DNA of 64,000 nt, taken from Onthophagus taurus. Its lineage: Eukaryota > Arthropoda > Insecta > Coleoptera > Scarabaeidae. The position numbers and the translations under genes are program-made. Positions 54,201 to 64,000 of this stretch are shown in pieces. Under the pieces are notes generated by a model. The model did not search any database. It saw only the letters and a list, made by a program, of their open reading frames with translations, and had not been told where the DNA came from. The stretch lies in assembly GCF_036711975.1 (NCBI RefSeq), contig NC_091966.1, forward strand, positions 1,061,501 to 1,125,500, in the 5' to 3' direction. Each line of letters opens with the position of its first letter. Position 1 is the first letter of the stretch.

Positions 54201-55835
54201 GAATAGAAAATTAAAAAAATCATATCTCAAGAACGAATGGTGATATCACCATGGGATAACAAACGAGTACAAATTTAATAAAGAGTCAATGTGCCAAAAA
54301 GAATTTCTTATTTTCCATAAACATTGTTGCGACGATTTTTTAAGTCCACCTGCTTTTTATTGTGATAAATACCAAGAATAGAAAATCAAAAACGAATGGT
54401 GATATCACCATGGGATAACAAACATTTTAAAGCAAATTTAATAAAGACTCATTGTGCGATAAAGAATTTCTTAGTTTGCATAAACATCGTTGCAACGATT
54501 TTTTAAGTCGAACTGCTTTTTATTGTGCTAAATACAAAGATTAGAAAATTAAAAGAATAATATCTCAAGAACGAATTGTGATATCACGATATGATAACGA
54601 ATATTTTAAAGTACATTTAATAAAGAGTCATTGTGCCATAAAGAATTTCTTACTTTCCATAAACATCGTTGCGACGATTTTTTAAGTCGAACTGCTTTTT
54701 TTGTGATAAATACGAAGAATAGAAAATTAAAAGAATCATATGTCAAGAACGATTGGTGATATCACCATGGGATAACAAACATTTTAAAGCAAATTTAATA
54801 AAGAGTCAGTGTGCCATAAATTATTTCTTACTTTCCATAAACATCGTTGCGACGATTTTTTAAGTCGAATTGCTTTTTATTGTGATAAATACGAAGAATA
54901 GAAAATTAAAAGAATAATATCTCAAAAACGAATTGTGATATCACGATGTGATAACGAACATTTTAAAGCAAATTTAATAAAGAGTCATTGTGCCATAAAG
55001 AATTTCTTACTTTCCATAAATATCGTTGCGACGATTTTTTAAGTCCAACTGCTTTTTATTGTGATAAATAGAAAGAATAGAAAATTAAAAAATCATATCT
55101 CAAGAACGAATGGTGCTATTACCATGGGATAACAAACGTTTTAAAGCAAATTTAATAAAGACTCATTGTACCATAAAGAATTTCTTATTTTCCATAAACA
55201 TTGTTGCGACGATTTTTTATTTCAAACTGCTTTTTTTTGTGATAAATACTAAAAATAGAAAATTTAAAGAATCATATCTCAAGAACGAATTTTGATATCA
55301 CCATGGGATAACAAACACTTTAAAGCAAATTTAATAAAGACTTATTATGCCATGAAGTATATCTTACTTTCCATTAACATCGTTGCAACGATCTATTAAG
55401 TCAAACTGCTTTTTTTGTGATAAATACAAAGAAAAGAAAATTAAAACAATCCTATCTCAAGAACGAATTGTGATATCACGATATGATAACGAACATTTTA
55501 AAGCAAATTTAATAAAGAGTCAATGTGCCAAAAAGAATTTCTTATTTTCCATAAACATTGTTACGACGATTTTTTAAGTCCAACTGCTTTTTTTTTGATA
55601 AATACAAAGAATAGAAAATTAAAAAAAATCATATCTCAAGAACGAATAATGATATCACCATGGGATAACAAACACTTTAAAGCAAATTTAATAAAGGCTC
55701 ATTGTGCCATAAAGTATTTCTTACTGTCCATAAACATCGTTGCGACAATTTTTTCAGTCAAACTGCTTTTTTTTGTGATAAATACGAAGAATAGAAAATT
55801 AAAAGAATCATATGTCAAGAAGAAATAGTGATATA
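51250..55835. repeat. 178-bp satellite array, about 26 monomers
   Basis: Tandem monomers of about 176-180 bp share GTCATTGTGCCATAAAGAAT, CATCGTTGCGACGATTTTTT, AAACTGCTTTTT and a segment with the palindrome GTGATATCAC. Monomers fall into subtypes by that segment: ATGGTGATATCACCAT then GGGATAACAAAC; TTGTGATATCACGAT then ATGATAACGAAC; and TTGTGATATCAAGATG. Small ORFs within it are not genes. It lies between the paramyosin start codon and the distal TATA. Confidence 0.97.
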
Positions 55836-55884
55836 AACATTCGTATATTCATATATTCATTCATATGTTCTGGTATGTTAATGA

Positions 55885-56045
55885 GGAGTTTAAGATGTTT
55901 TGACAGTAATTTTTCAAACAATTTGGAAATGGCAGGTAACAGCTAGACAAATTTGAATGATCCACCTTGCTACGCCGGTTTGTCAGGTTTTTTGAGCATA
56001 ATTATCTGTGCAGTTTTAGAAATCTGGCAGAGAAGAAAAAGGAAA
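55885..56045 (-). pseudogene. Jockey-type reverse transcriptase fragment
   Basis: The minus-strand reading contains a degenerate KKPDKP block, then SK-LFEKLLSKHLKLL followed by INIPEHM. This matches the KPGKPP...SYRPISLL...SKLFEKLLLKRL region of jockey-type RTs. Several stops and frame changes are present. It abuts the end of the satellite array. Confidence 0.6.
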
Positions 56046-56844
56046 CTCTACGAGACACTGTTTTATCGAACAAATTCATAGGTATGGATAGTAAAGTGCA
56101 GTTATACAAGATTTTTGAGTCTTGACCTTCTCTAGAAAGTCCTAGAGATTTATGTATGTTATCCGGATACTATTTATTTATAATAAAATCGTATAATAGA
56201 AACTATTGGTACTACTGGAAGCAAATTCATGTCAGACGTCAGAAACTTTGGTAGACCATCCAAGAACATTTTGCATCAAAATAGAAAGCTAAGCAGAGCA
56301 GGTGTTTGGATTTCTACTTTCTCATAATATTTTGTTTTAATCATTACATTAAAATACTCCATGATACATTATTTTTTTCTAGATCTTTTAATTGCTGGCC
56401 AAAACGTTGGCGTCTCGAAAACGATGCTACTCCGTATTGAACATAAACAAATAATATTATGAATCAGTGCACAGCCGCATGCACTCAAACCTAATCACCG
56501 CAGAATTCCCGTAGGCGTTTATTTTTCCATACAGAGGACTTAAAGGAATCTATTTCTAGAATTGAGTGTGAGCCAATACATCTTCGCATCGATGTGGACG
56601 TCAAAAATAATTCGACGAGATTCTGCTGTCGTGCCATAGGGTTGTTTTAATAAATCTTCTTGAATCAAAAGGATCGATTAAATTTGCTTCGATGTAAAAT
56701 AAAAATTTGAAATAATTTTATTTATTTCGTGTATAGACGATTTCCACCGACGCTCAACGAGTTGGGTTTAAATTTGGAGCGCGTGGTTTGCGAACGTTGC
56801 CGGTGCCTCCGTCGTATCTCAAGTTACCTGAAGGGGGGAGCGGC
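56046..56844. other. No gene identified
   Basis: AT-rich sequence. The part at 56710-56840 is GC-richer and would be the 5' exon driven by the TATA box at 56852 if that promoter is real. No clear donor could be chosen. Confidence 0.3.
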
Positions 56845-56852
56845 CTTTTATA
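56845..56852 (-). promoter_or_regulatory. TATA box of a leftward promoter, possibly distal paramyosin
   Basis: TATAAAAG on the minus strand in a GC-rich block, with CGTCGCGACG about 10 bases upstream. It faces the paramyosin gene with no other leftward start between. The core resembles the miniparamyosin TATA (also TATAAAAG). Confidence 0.5.
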
Positions 56853-56869
56853 GACACGGACGTCGCGAC

Positions 56870-58321
56870 GGCGGCACCGAGAGTGGCCCTAGAGAGCTCT
56901 ACCGTCGGTGCTCTACCTGCCTTTTGCCACTCCATCAAGCTGGAACCATCAAGTTTGGTTGGTTATCACGACTCGAAACAAAAATAGAATCGAAACATTT
57001 ATTTCGGGATATTTGGGTTTGGAGGTGGTGATGATATGATGTTGGGTAATTCGTTTCGATTGGGTAGAGAGAGCGAAATGAAGAAAATTGGATCGCCTGG
57101 CACCAAATCAAAAATATTACGTACCGATGAATTTTTGAAAGAGCTTCGGAGATAATTAGAGGCGATGGTCTTTGAAATGATGGTGGAATTTTAAGATTTA
57201 GAAATGAACTTTAGGTGGCAGGTTCATTTTGAGAATTCCCATTTGGCAAACGCTTTTATTTCATTTTCGTTCCAAATAGATCAATATTAACTTAGAACTG
57301 GTTCTCTGTCGCACGTGAATTTATTACTCTTGGCTTGACGATGCAATTATGGAACATTAACAATTATTTCCAGTACTCTTTATTGGGCACTCTTCCAAGA
57401 TGTAGGGTGTCTTATAGTAAGATACATTTTAAGAAAAAGAAAATAAATAACTAAGTGTGGTGCTAAAATGATTTATTTTCATCGATAATATTGACTAACA
57501 GTTTTTATAGTGGCCTGGTCAGCTCCACTTAATTTTATAGCGTTTAAAAAAGTTAAGAGGGAGAGAGAAGGGATCATTAGTACAAGTGATGCTTTCAGAT
57601 TTAATCGAGATCTATTTTGAGAAGGTGTAACTCATATCGCCCAATGTAAATTACTAACGTGACCTTATTCTATATTAAGAAAAGCTGGAAAATATTCTTC
57701 ATGCAAAAATCTTTCAATTTTAACATAAATACTCAAAACGCGCGATCGTAAAAAGTAGAGTAACGGGAAATTTTAAACACAGTCGATTCGTTGTTGGGCT
57801 ATTTATATGAACATGCCAATTCGAACTGTTTTATGTGTTGGTATGCTTTCGTTGAAAATTCCTATAATATCAATACCGGTTCAAGATAAATAATCTTAGA
57901 ATTTTCGTTAAAAAAAAATTTACTAATTTAAAAAGGATTATGTGTTCTCAATCGGGCAGAGCTGCAACATTGAAAATTTTTATTTCTTGGATATATTCCA
58001 AGTGGACGAACTCCTCCCACCTGGCTCAGATTTTTGAACGATGACTCAGTTCCGGATCATTGTGGAACGAAACGAAAACAGGGTTGTTATAAAAATAAAT
58101 TTTTTTAAACTTAAAAATCTTGGTAATGAAGCGAAATACGATGAAAGATAAAAATTAATTGAAACTATTCCTCAACTTTCCTACATAACAAAAACAGATT
58201 TATCTTAAAAATATATAATTCAATGAATTTTAATACAGGTACAAAAAATAAATATATATAAACAGATATTATATAGTCAAAAACTAAATAATGAACTGAA
58301 TTGAAACTATAATAACTTATT
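56870..58321. other. Intergenic sequence, no gene identified
   Basis: No ORF with support; may hold the upstream control region of paramyosin and the 3' UTR of the BRCT gene. Confidence 0.35.
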
Positions 58322-58612
58322 TTAAGGTGGTGAGAACAACAAATACGACTTGAAAGACTGGGTTTTATAAAATTGTATACAATCCAGAATCCAATTTTCC
58401 TTGACGCACTTAATGGTCCCCTCTACGTATTCCCCAACGATTATATCTGCATTTTTTCGGATTGTTGTTATTTTACCTTTACATAGTTTTACTAATTTTT
58501 GAAGGTCACCACATTGAGGAGTCGATGTTTTCGCAATGTAAATCTTTCCGCAATCGCTAAATAAATCCATCGTATAATTTCTTCCAAAAGCTTGTTTTTC
58601 TTGTCGAGATTT
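58322..58612 (-). CDS. Last exon of a BRCT-domain protein (microcephalin-like)
   Basis: The acceptor TTTTGTTTAG at 58613 is followed by an in-frame 96-codon exon ending in TAA at 58324-58322. It encodes most of one BRCT domain: IYIAKTSTPQCGDLQKLVKL, CKGKITTIRKNADIIVG and VKENWILDCIQFYK, the last holding the conserved Trp of BRCT alpha-3. Composition and C-terminal position resemble the last BRCT of microcephalin (MCPH1), a chromosome-condensation and DNA-damage protein, but other BRCT proteins are possible. Upstream exons are not found before 64000; the large palindrome next to it would lie in the preceding intron. Confidence 0.6.
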   Translation of the reverse strand, partial: KSRQEKQAFGRNYTMDLFSDCGKIYIAKTSTPQCGDLQKLVKLCKGKITTIRKNADIIVGEYVEGTIKCVKENWILDCIQFYKTQSFKSYLLFSPP

Positions 58613-58710
58613 CTAAACAAAATGAATTAATCAATGAAATTATAATAAATCAATCTAGAAATAATATCAGAGTTTTCAGAAACGGTATATTTATTAAATA
58701 ATGCAAAATT

Positions 58711-61663
58711 AATTATCGGCGAGACGATAGCAACAAACCGCCCAGCAACAAACTTTTTCCTTTATATTTCCACCTACTTCTAGGGCCCATATCTTTGTTA
58801 TTTAGAAAGATAGCGAAAAACTAAGCACACGGTTGGAAAGCTTGGTCTTTTCTCTATCTTACAATTAAACCGAGAGCAAGAAAAAATAAGAAACGTCGCG
58901 CTGCCACGAATTTTTGCCGCGGCTAAACCACGCTTGCGTCAATAACTCTCTTATATGACGGAGAGAAAACTCTAGTACTATATTCATCTTATGGGAAATT
59001 TTCTGCTCTTTTCATCGGTATATAACACATCTCAATCACACGTTTGCACAATCGTTTATCAGCCCAGCAACAAACTTTTCCCTAGTATTTCCGTCTACTT
59101 TTCGGGCCAATATTTTGGTTATCTAGAAAGATAGCGAAAAACTAAGCACACGGTTGGAAAGCTTGGTCGTTTCTTTATCCTAAACCGAGTTTTCGTCCGC
59201 CGATATGTTGATAATAAGAGCAAGAAAAAATAAGAAACGTCGCGCTGCATTCAATTTACCTTAAAATTACCAAACTTCACGGCCTTGTGCAGCCGTTACC
59301 AGATGGAAATTTAATAAATGGTTTACATATTCGAAAAGAGCTGACCTTGGACTATCTTATTCCGAGTTTTCGTCCGTCAATATCTGTCAGCGTCTGTCAA
59401 AAAAACGCCCCTGAAAAGGAGCCTACAGTTGGCAACAAACTTTACTTTTGTATTTCCATCTATGTACTTTTCGGACGGATATCTTTGTTATTTATAACGC
59501 TAGCGAAAAACTAAGCACACGGTTGGAAAGCTTGGTCGTTTCTCTATCTTGAACCGCTATTTTCCTCCGCCGATATGTTGATAATGAGAGCAAAAAAAAA
59601 ATAAGAAACGTCGCGCTGACACGAATTTTTGCCGCGACTAAACCACGTTTGGGTCAATAACTCTCTTATATGACGGGGAGAAAACTCTAGAACTATATTC
59701 ATCTTATGGGAAATTTTCTGCTCTTTTCAACGGTATATAACACATCTCAATCACACGTTTGCACAATCGTTTTTCAGCCCAGCAACAAACTTTCCCCTTG
59801 TATTTCCGTCTACTTTTCGGTCCAATATTTTCGTTATCTAGAAAAATAGCGAAAAATTTGCAGCCCTTATTAGAAGGAAATTCAACAAATGGTTTACATA
59901 TTCGAAAAGAGCTAACCTTGGCCTGTCTTATTTCGAATTTTCATTTACAGACGCCGTCAATATCTGCCAGCGTCTGTAAAAGAAACGCACCTGAAAGACA
60001 ACCTACAGGTAGCAGAACGCAATCACTTCTTAACCTAACTTTCTTATATGATGAAGGAAAAATTGGAACAAAGTTTTACCTGAGAGAGAATCCTAACTTC
60101 ATTTCATGTTGACAGATAATTTTTCATTCACTCTTAATTTATTTAAAACCGTTTAAAAACGTATAAGTACGGGTTGCACGGCCGGTGTTAATAAAACTAA
60201 AACTAACACTAGCACTATCACTACAACTGACACTAGACCTAGAACTAGAAACTTTCGGGTTGAGCCGAGCGTTTTTTGAAAAAATTTTTGACGTTTCGGG
60301 TGCCATGTTGCAATCTTCTTCAGAAAACAAGTTGGAAGCGACCCCGAAAGTTTCTAGTTCTAGGTCTAGTGTTAGTTCTAGTGATAGTGCTAGTGTTAGT
60401 TCTAGTTTTAGTTTTACGTTTAGAAACATGTTAAACTGTTCAAAAAGGAAAGATTATTTCATGTTACACCTATTTTATCAGAATTTGGAAGAATTTGAGT
60501 GATTTTAGACTCGAATTGTTGAATTGTGTTTTGTAGGTTTTGAATCTGGTAACGTTACCAACCTTGCATTTTAACTCAGTTCATCAATTTAAAAAACGCG
60601 TATGCAAACGCGTAAGCGAAGTGCGTCGGACACCGTTGGAAAGAGCAGAAAATTTCCCATAAAATGAATATAGTTCTAGAGTTTTCTCCCCGTCATACAA
60701 GAGAGTTAGTTATTGACCTAAGCGTGGTTTAGCCGCGGCAAAAATTCGTGGTTTAGGTAGTTCATAGTCAGAAAAAAGGATTGTGCAAACGTGTGATCAC
60801 GGTGTGTCACACATCGTTGGAAAGAGCAGGAAATTTCCCATAAGCTGAGTATTGTTGTAAAGTTTTCTCCCTGTCAAATAGGAAAGTTATTAGTGCAAGA
60901 AATATTTGCGTGTTTTTATCGGTAGGGGCTTTTTCAGGTGGGTTTTTCTTACAGACGCTGATAGATATTGGCGGACGAAAACTCGGAATAAGATAGTCCA
61001 AGGTCAGCTCTTTCCAAATATATAAGCCATTTATTGAGTTTCCATCTGTTAACGGCTGCACAAGGCCGTGAAGTTTGGTAATTTTGAGGTAAATTGAATG
61101 CAGCGCGACGTTTCTTATTTTTTCTTGCTCTTATTATCAACATATCGGCGGACGAAAACTCGGTTTAGGATAGAGAAACGACCAAGCTTTCCAACCGTGT
61201 GCTTAGTTTTTCGCTATCTTTCTAGATAACCAAAATATTGGCCCGAAAAGTAGACGGAAATACTAGGGAAAAGTTTGTTGCTGGGCTGATAAACGATTGT
61301 GCAAACGTGTGATTGAGATGTGTTATATACCGATGAAAAGAGCAGAAAATTTCCCATAAGATGAATATAGTACTAGAGTTTTCTCCCCGTCATATAAGAG
61401 AGTTATTGACGCAAGCGTGGTTTAGCCGCGGCAAAAATTCGTGGCAGCGCGACGTTTCTTATTTTTTCTTGCTCTCATTATCAACATATCGGCGGACGAA
61501 AAGTCGGTTTAAGATAGAGAAACGACCAAGCTTTCCAACCGTGTGCTTAGTTTTCCGCTAGCATTATAAATAACAAAGATATGGGCCCTAGAAGTAGGTG
61601 GAAATATAAAGGAAAAAGTTTGTTACTGGGCGGTTTGTTGCTATCGTCTCGCCGGTAAATTAA
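58711..61663. mobile_element. 2.95-kb palindromic foldback element
   Basis: The arms start near CGGCGAGACGATAGCAACAA and mirror each other across a centre at about 60187. Each arm is itself made of repeats (AGCAACAAACTTT; AGAAACGTCGCGCTG; AAACTCTAG-ACTATATTCATC) in two or three copies. The centre contains an inner inverted repeat of CTAACACTAG/CTAGTGTTAG words. Small ORFs are shared by the arms and are not supported as genes. Confidence 0.85.
60190..60425. repeat. CTAGT-word inverted repeat at the palindrome centre
   Basis: ACTAACACTAG, ACCTAGAACTAGAAACTTTC and GGGTTGAGCCG on the left mirror CGAAAGTTTCTAGTTCTAGG and TCTAGTGTTAGT on the right. Related segments occur at 30470-30512 and 19764-19790. 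Confidence 0.75.
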
Positions 61664-62110
61664 TTGGTAATTTATCACCGAAAAGGTATAGAGGAGGTAA
61701 ATAATAAAATTAAAAAAAAAACGAAATTGGAATTCGAAATTTGTATTGCACTTATAGAAATTGTAAAAGAATTGTATTTGGCCTCGTCAATGTCTCAAGC
61801 CTTCAATCGTCTCAGTCTCCGAGTGCGGTAAGTTAGCCCACCATTTTTTGATTTTTAAATATTTCATTGTTGTTCTAGAGTTGTTCTACTTTGTTCCAAA
61901 GCGGAAAATAGAAAAAAGAAAACTCGGCGAGAAAAACCGAAAAAAACTGTTTTTCTCGCTTCATTTAGAAATTATGTTGAGAATAGTTGCACAGTTAGAT
62001 AGCCTTAGTTTCCTAAAATTATTTTTAAAAACCCGGGTATTTATTTTCAAGGGTAAATTTCCTGGATATATACCTGAGGGTATTTACCCAAGATGGGTAT
62101 TTAGAGGTAT
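61664..62110. other. hAT-like subterminal sequence
   Basis: Contains several GGGTATTTA/TAAATACCC words at 62034-62105 like those before the hAT end at 63375. No gene. Confidence 0.35.
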
Positions 62111-62119
62111 TTATAAAAT

Positions 62120-63145
62120 TTAATTTACATTGAGTTGATGGCAGTTTGGCAAGCACTTCAAGAATGCAGAGTCGATTATCGATATATCAAACTTATTTAT
62201 AACATCTACAATGACGGTAAAATTGCATGAAAGTACTGAAAAGAGTAAAAGTAGTAAAATACTGATTGTGACTAAAACAAGGCGAGACACTGTTGAACCC
62301 AAATTGTTCATCACAGTCGTCAGAGTGCATTTAAACAACTGGATTGTACCCAAAAAGACATAAACATTGATTGCAAATGTTTAAGTAATTTGCGCTACGG
62401 GGACGATATAGTTCTTATATCGGATAGCCTTGGAGAGATTAAACTAATTTTGAACGACTTAAAGGAGGTGTGTGCAAGAGTCGGGTTAAATATCAACGAG
62501 GAGAAATCAAAATTTATGATAAATCTCGTTTTCAACTCTAAACATCAACAACATCAACAAATAATGTGATTGAGAGCGTTGACAGTTATGTATATCTTGG
62601 CTATGAGGTTCGTTTATCGAGAGATAATCAAACAAGCGAACTAAACAGAAGGGTCACACTCGTATGGACAGCCTACGGGAAACTTAGAGACATCTTCAAG
62701 AGAAAAGGCTTTCAATCAATGCGTGTTTCCGGTTATGACATGAGGCTCCGAAACTTTAACATTAACGGTAGCCACTGCCAGGAGGGTCCAAGGTAGCGCA
62801 AAGATAGATGGATAGGTCGATCCTGGGTCTAACTCTGAGGGACTACATACGAAATGAAGACCTATGAAGAAGAAGTGGCGTAAATGATGTGGTCAACATT
62901 ATCACAAAGCTTAAGTGGAACTGGGCGGGTCATGTCGCGCGAATGAAGAATGAGCAGTGGACAAAAAGGTTGCTTGAGTGGAGACCGCGAGCGAACAGAC
63001 GAAGTAGACATCAAAAGAATGACCAACAATTGGATTCAGACAGCACAGAATACAATCAAATGGAATAGAATGGGGGAGGTCTATGTCCAACATTGGACGC
63101 AGAGGGTGCTTGATGACAATAATCATAATAACTTGATCTAATCTA
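62120..63145 (+). pseudogene. RTE-type non-LTR retrotransposon, 3' part
   Basis: Frames contain ALQECRVDYRYIKLIYNIYN, then LRYGDDIVLISDSLGEIK (RT active-site block), LNINEEKSKFMI, then SVDSYVYLGYEVRLSRDNQT and RRVTLVWTAYGKLRDIFK. The end reads ITKLKWNWAGHVARMKNEQW and LEWRPRANRRSR, the signature C terminus of RTE-clade elements. Stops and frameshifts throughout; the tip is near TGATGACAATAATCATAATA. Confidence 0.8.
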
Positions 63146-63279
63146 AATTACGACAGATTCGTCTAATGATAATACGTCTTTGATTGTTGACAATTCCTCG
63201 TCGTCAACGCCCTCATCATCTTCCTCTTCATTTTTTTTGGAATCTGATATATTTTTACTGGTATCACTTTTATACCCAC

Positions 63280-63375
63280 TGTTTGGATATTTACACTGGG
63301 CCGGGGTAAATACCCGTATAAATACACATTTTAGAAATACCTACCCGCCGGGTATTTACCCAGCGCCCATCACTG
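63280..63375. repeat. hAT-type element terminus
   Basis: Read on the minus strand from 63375, CAGTGATGGGCGCTGGGTAA is a typical hAT terminal repeat followed by TAAATACCC subterminal repeats. The RTE copy appears to be inserted in this element, whose other end was not located. Confidence 0.55.
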
Positions 63376-63659
63376 AGTATAAAGCAACATATAAAAAAAG
63401 AGCTGAACTATTAACAGGAATAAATTATCTTGTAAGCGAGAATATGCTGGTGTAATAATGCTACTTCAAATATTGCATTTATTTGCACACAACTATTCAA
63501 AGAAGAATTTTGTTATTGTAGGACTAAAAACTGCAATAATTGTTTAAACGTTACTTTCCATAAAAATATAATTTTACCAATCGACATTAACATCGTAACA
63601 GTATTTGGCTATGCACAGGTACAGCAAGCAATAGAAAACTACATGTAAACTAATGATGG

Positions 63660-64000
63660 AACGGATAGTGATTTTGCGTAAAGCCGGATACCGGATATTC
63701 GGCATCCCCTTCGGCCGGATATCCGGTATATCTATCCGGCCATTATGGTTATAGTTTCTGGATTATTTCTGAAGTGATACCCTACATTGCCACATTATTG
63801 CGATATTTGAATAAAAATGAAATTAATAAGAAAACTGATGATATGTCAACTTATTTGGATCCAAGAAACAAAATGAACTTTTTTTGATACAGATTTAACC
63901 AACGAAGCAACTGAAAGTGATAACATCAACAGTTCTGTTAGTAATGAATGTGATGATGAATTACAAGAGAAGAGAAGAAAACTAAACGAAACGGCAACAA
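63660..64000 (+). pseudogene. hAT element fragment with transposase remnant (runs off right edge)
   Basis: CCGGATA/TATCCGG words at 63690-63740 resemble hAT subterminal binding sites. Downstream, SEVIPYIATLLRYL and STYLDPRNKMNFF match the MASFLDPRYK--FF block of hAT transposases, followed by an acidic stretch. A stop follows MNFF. The window ends inside it. Confidence 0.55.

Noticed and set aside
53079..55828. Several 60-100 codon ORFs in the satellite
   Set aside because: They repeat with the 178-bp monomer and arise from its sequence.
56729..57031. 100-codon plus-strand ORF
   Set aside because: It lies antisense to the GC-rich promoter-like block and has no domain; open by base composition.
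60190..60425. Insect telomere-type repeat
   Set aside because: The words are CTAGTGTTAG and TTCTAG variants, not TTAGG tandem repeats.
63180..63455. 91-codon plus-strand ORF with a Ser run
   Set aside because: It crosses the hAT terminal repeat and low-complexity sequence; not a credible gene.

Overview
This is a piece of an insect nuclear genome, most likely a beetle: it is AT-rich, genes are split by GT-AG introns, the host proteins are insect-type, and most of the DNA is transposon-derived. There are no bacterial features. Four host genes are readable, and a fifth is suggested at the left edge.

Layout. (1) 1-2640: end of a PIF/Harbinger remnant, a small MITE, and two candidate 5' exons of a leftward gene. 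(2) 2640-17040, + strand: a p68/DDX5 (Rm62-type) DEAD-box RNA helicase gene with six coding exons. They splice into one 625-codon frame spread over 14 kb, because introns 3 and 4 have filled with transposons: a hAT split by a LINE, nested foldback elements, a duplicated 550-bp repeat, a tRNA-like SINE head and a MITE. (3) 17040-25500: TE fragments, a covarying hairpin minisatellite and a young intact Ty3/gypsy retrotransposon (LTRs with one difference, intact 1323-codon gag-pol, 5-bp target duplication). (4) 25528-28113, - strand: a two-exon adhesion-type GPCR of 840 residues with an atypical GPS motif. (5) 28356-36316: a chain of nested and abutting foldback elements. (6) 37233-50568, - strand: the complete paramyosin gene (11 coding exons, 877 residues). 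An internal TATA promoter and alternative first exon give a miniparamyosin of 595 residues that shares the last 363 residues. The 7.8-kb intron before the penultimate exon holds at least four levels of nested transposons. (7) 51250-55835: about 26 copies of a 178-bp satellite, followed by a second TATA-type promoter at 56850 facing the paramyosin gene. (8) 58322-58612, - strand: last exon of a BRCT-domain gene, followed by a 2.95-kb palindrome, an RTE-type LINE remnant and two hAT fragments to the right edge.

The most unusual signal is not a gene. Several foldback elements end in CAGGGTG and share a subterminal hairpin whose stem differs by compensating changes between copies. One carries two hairpins with the same 11-nt loop on unrelated stems. 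A separate minisatellite at 20028-20373 also shows stem covariation. All exon boundaries were read by eye from splice sites and frame continuity. Family names rest on recognised motifs, not on database searches.
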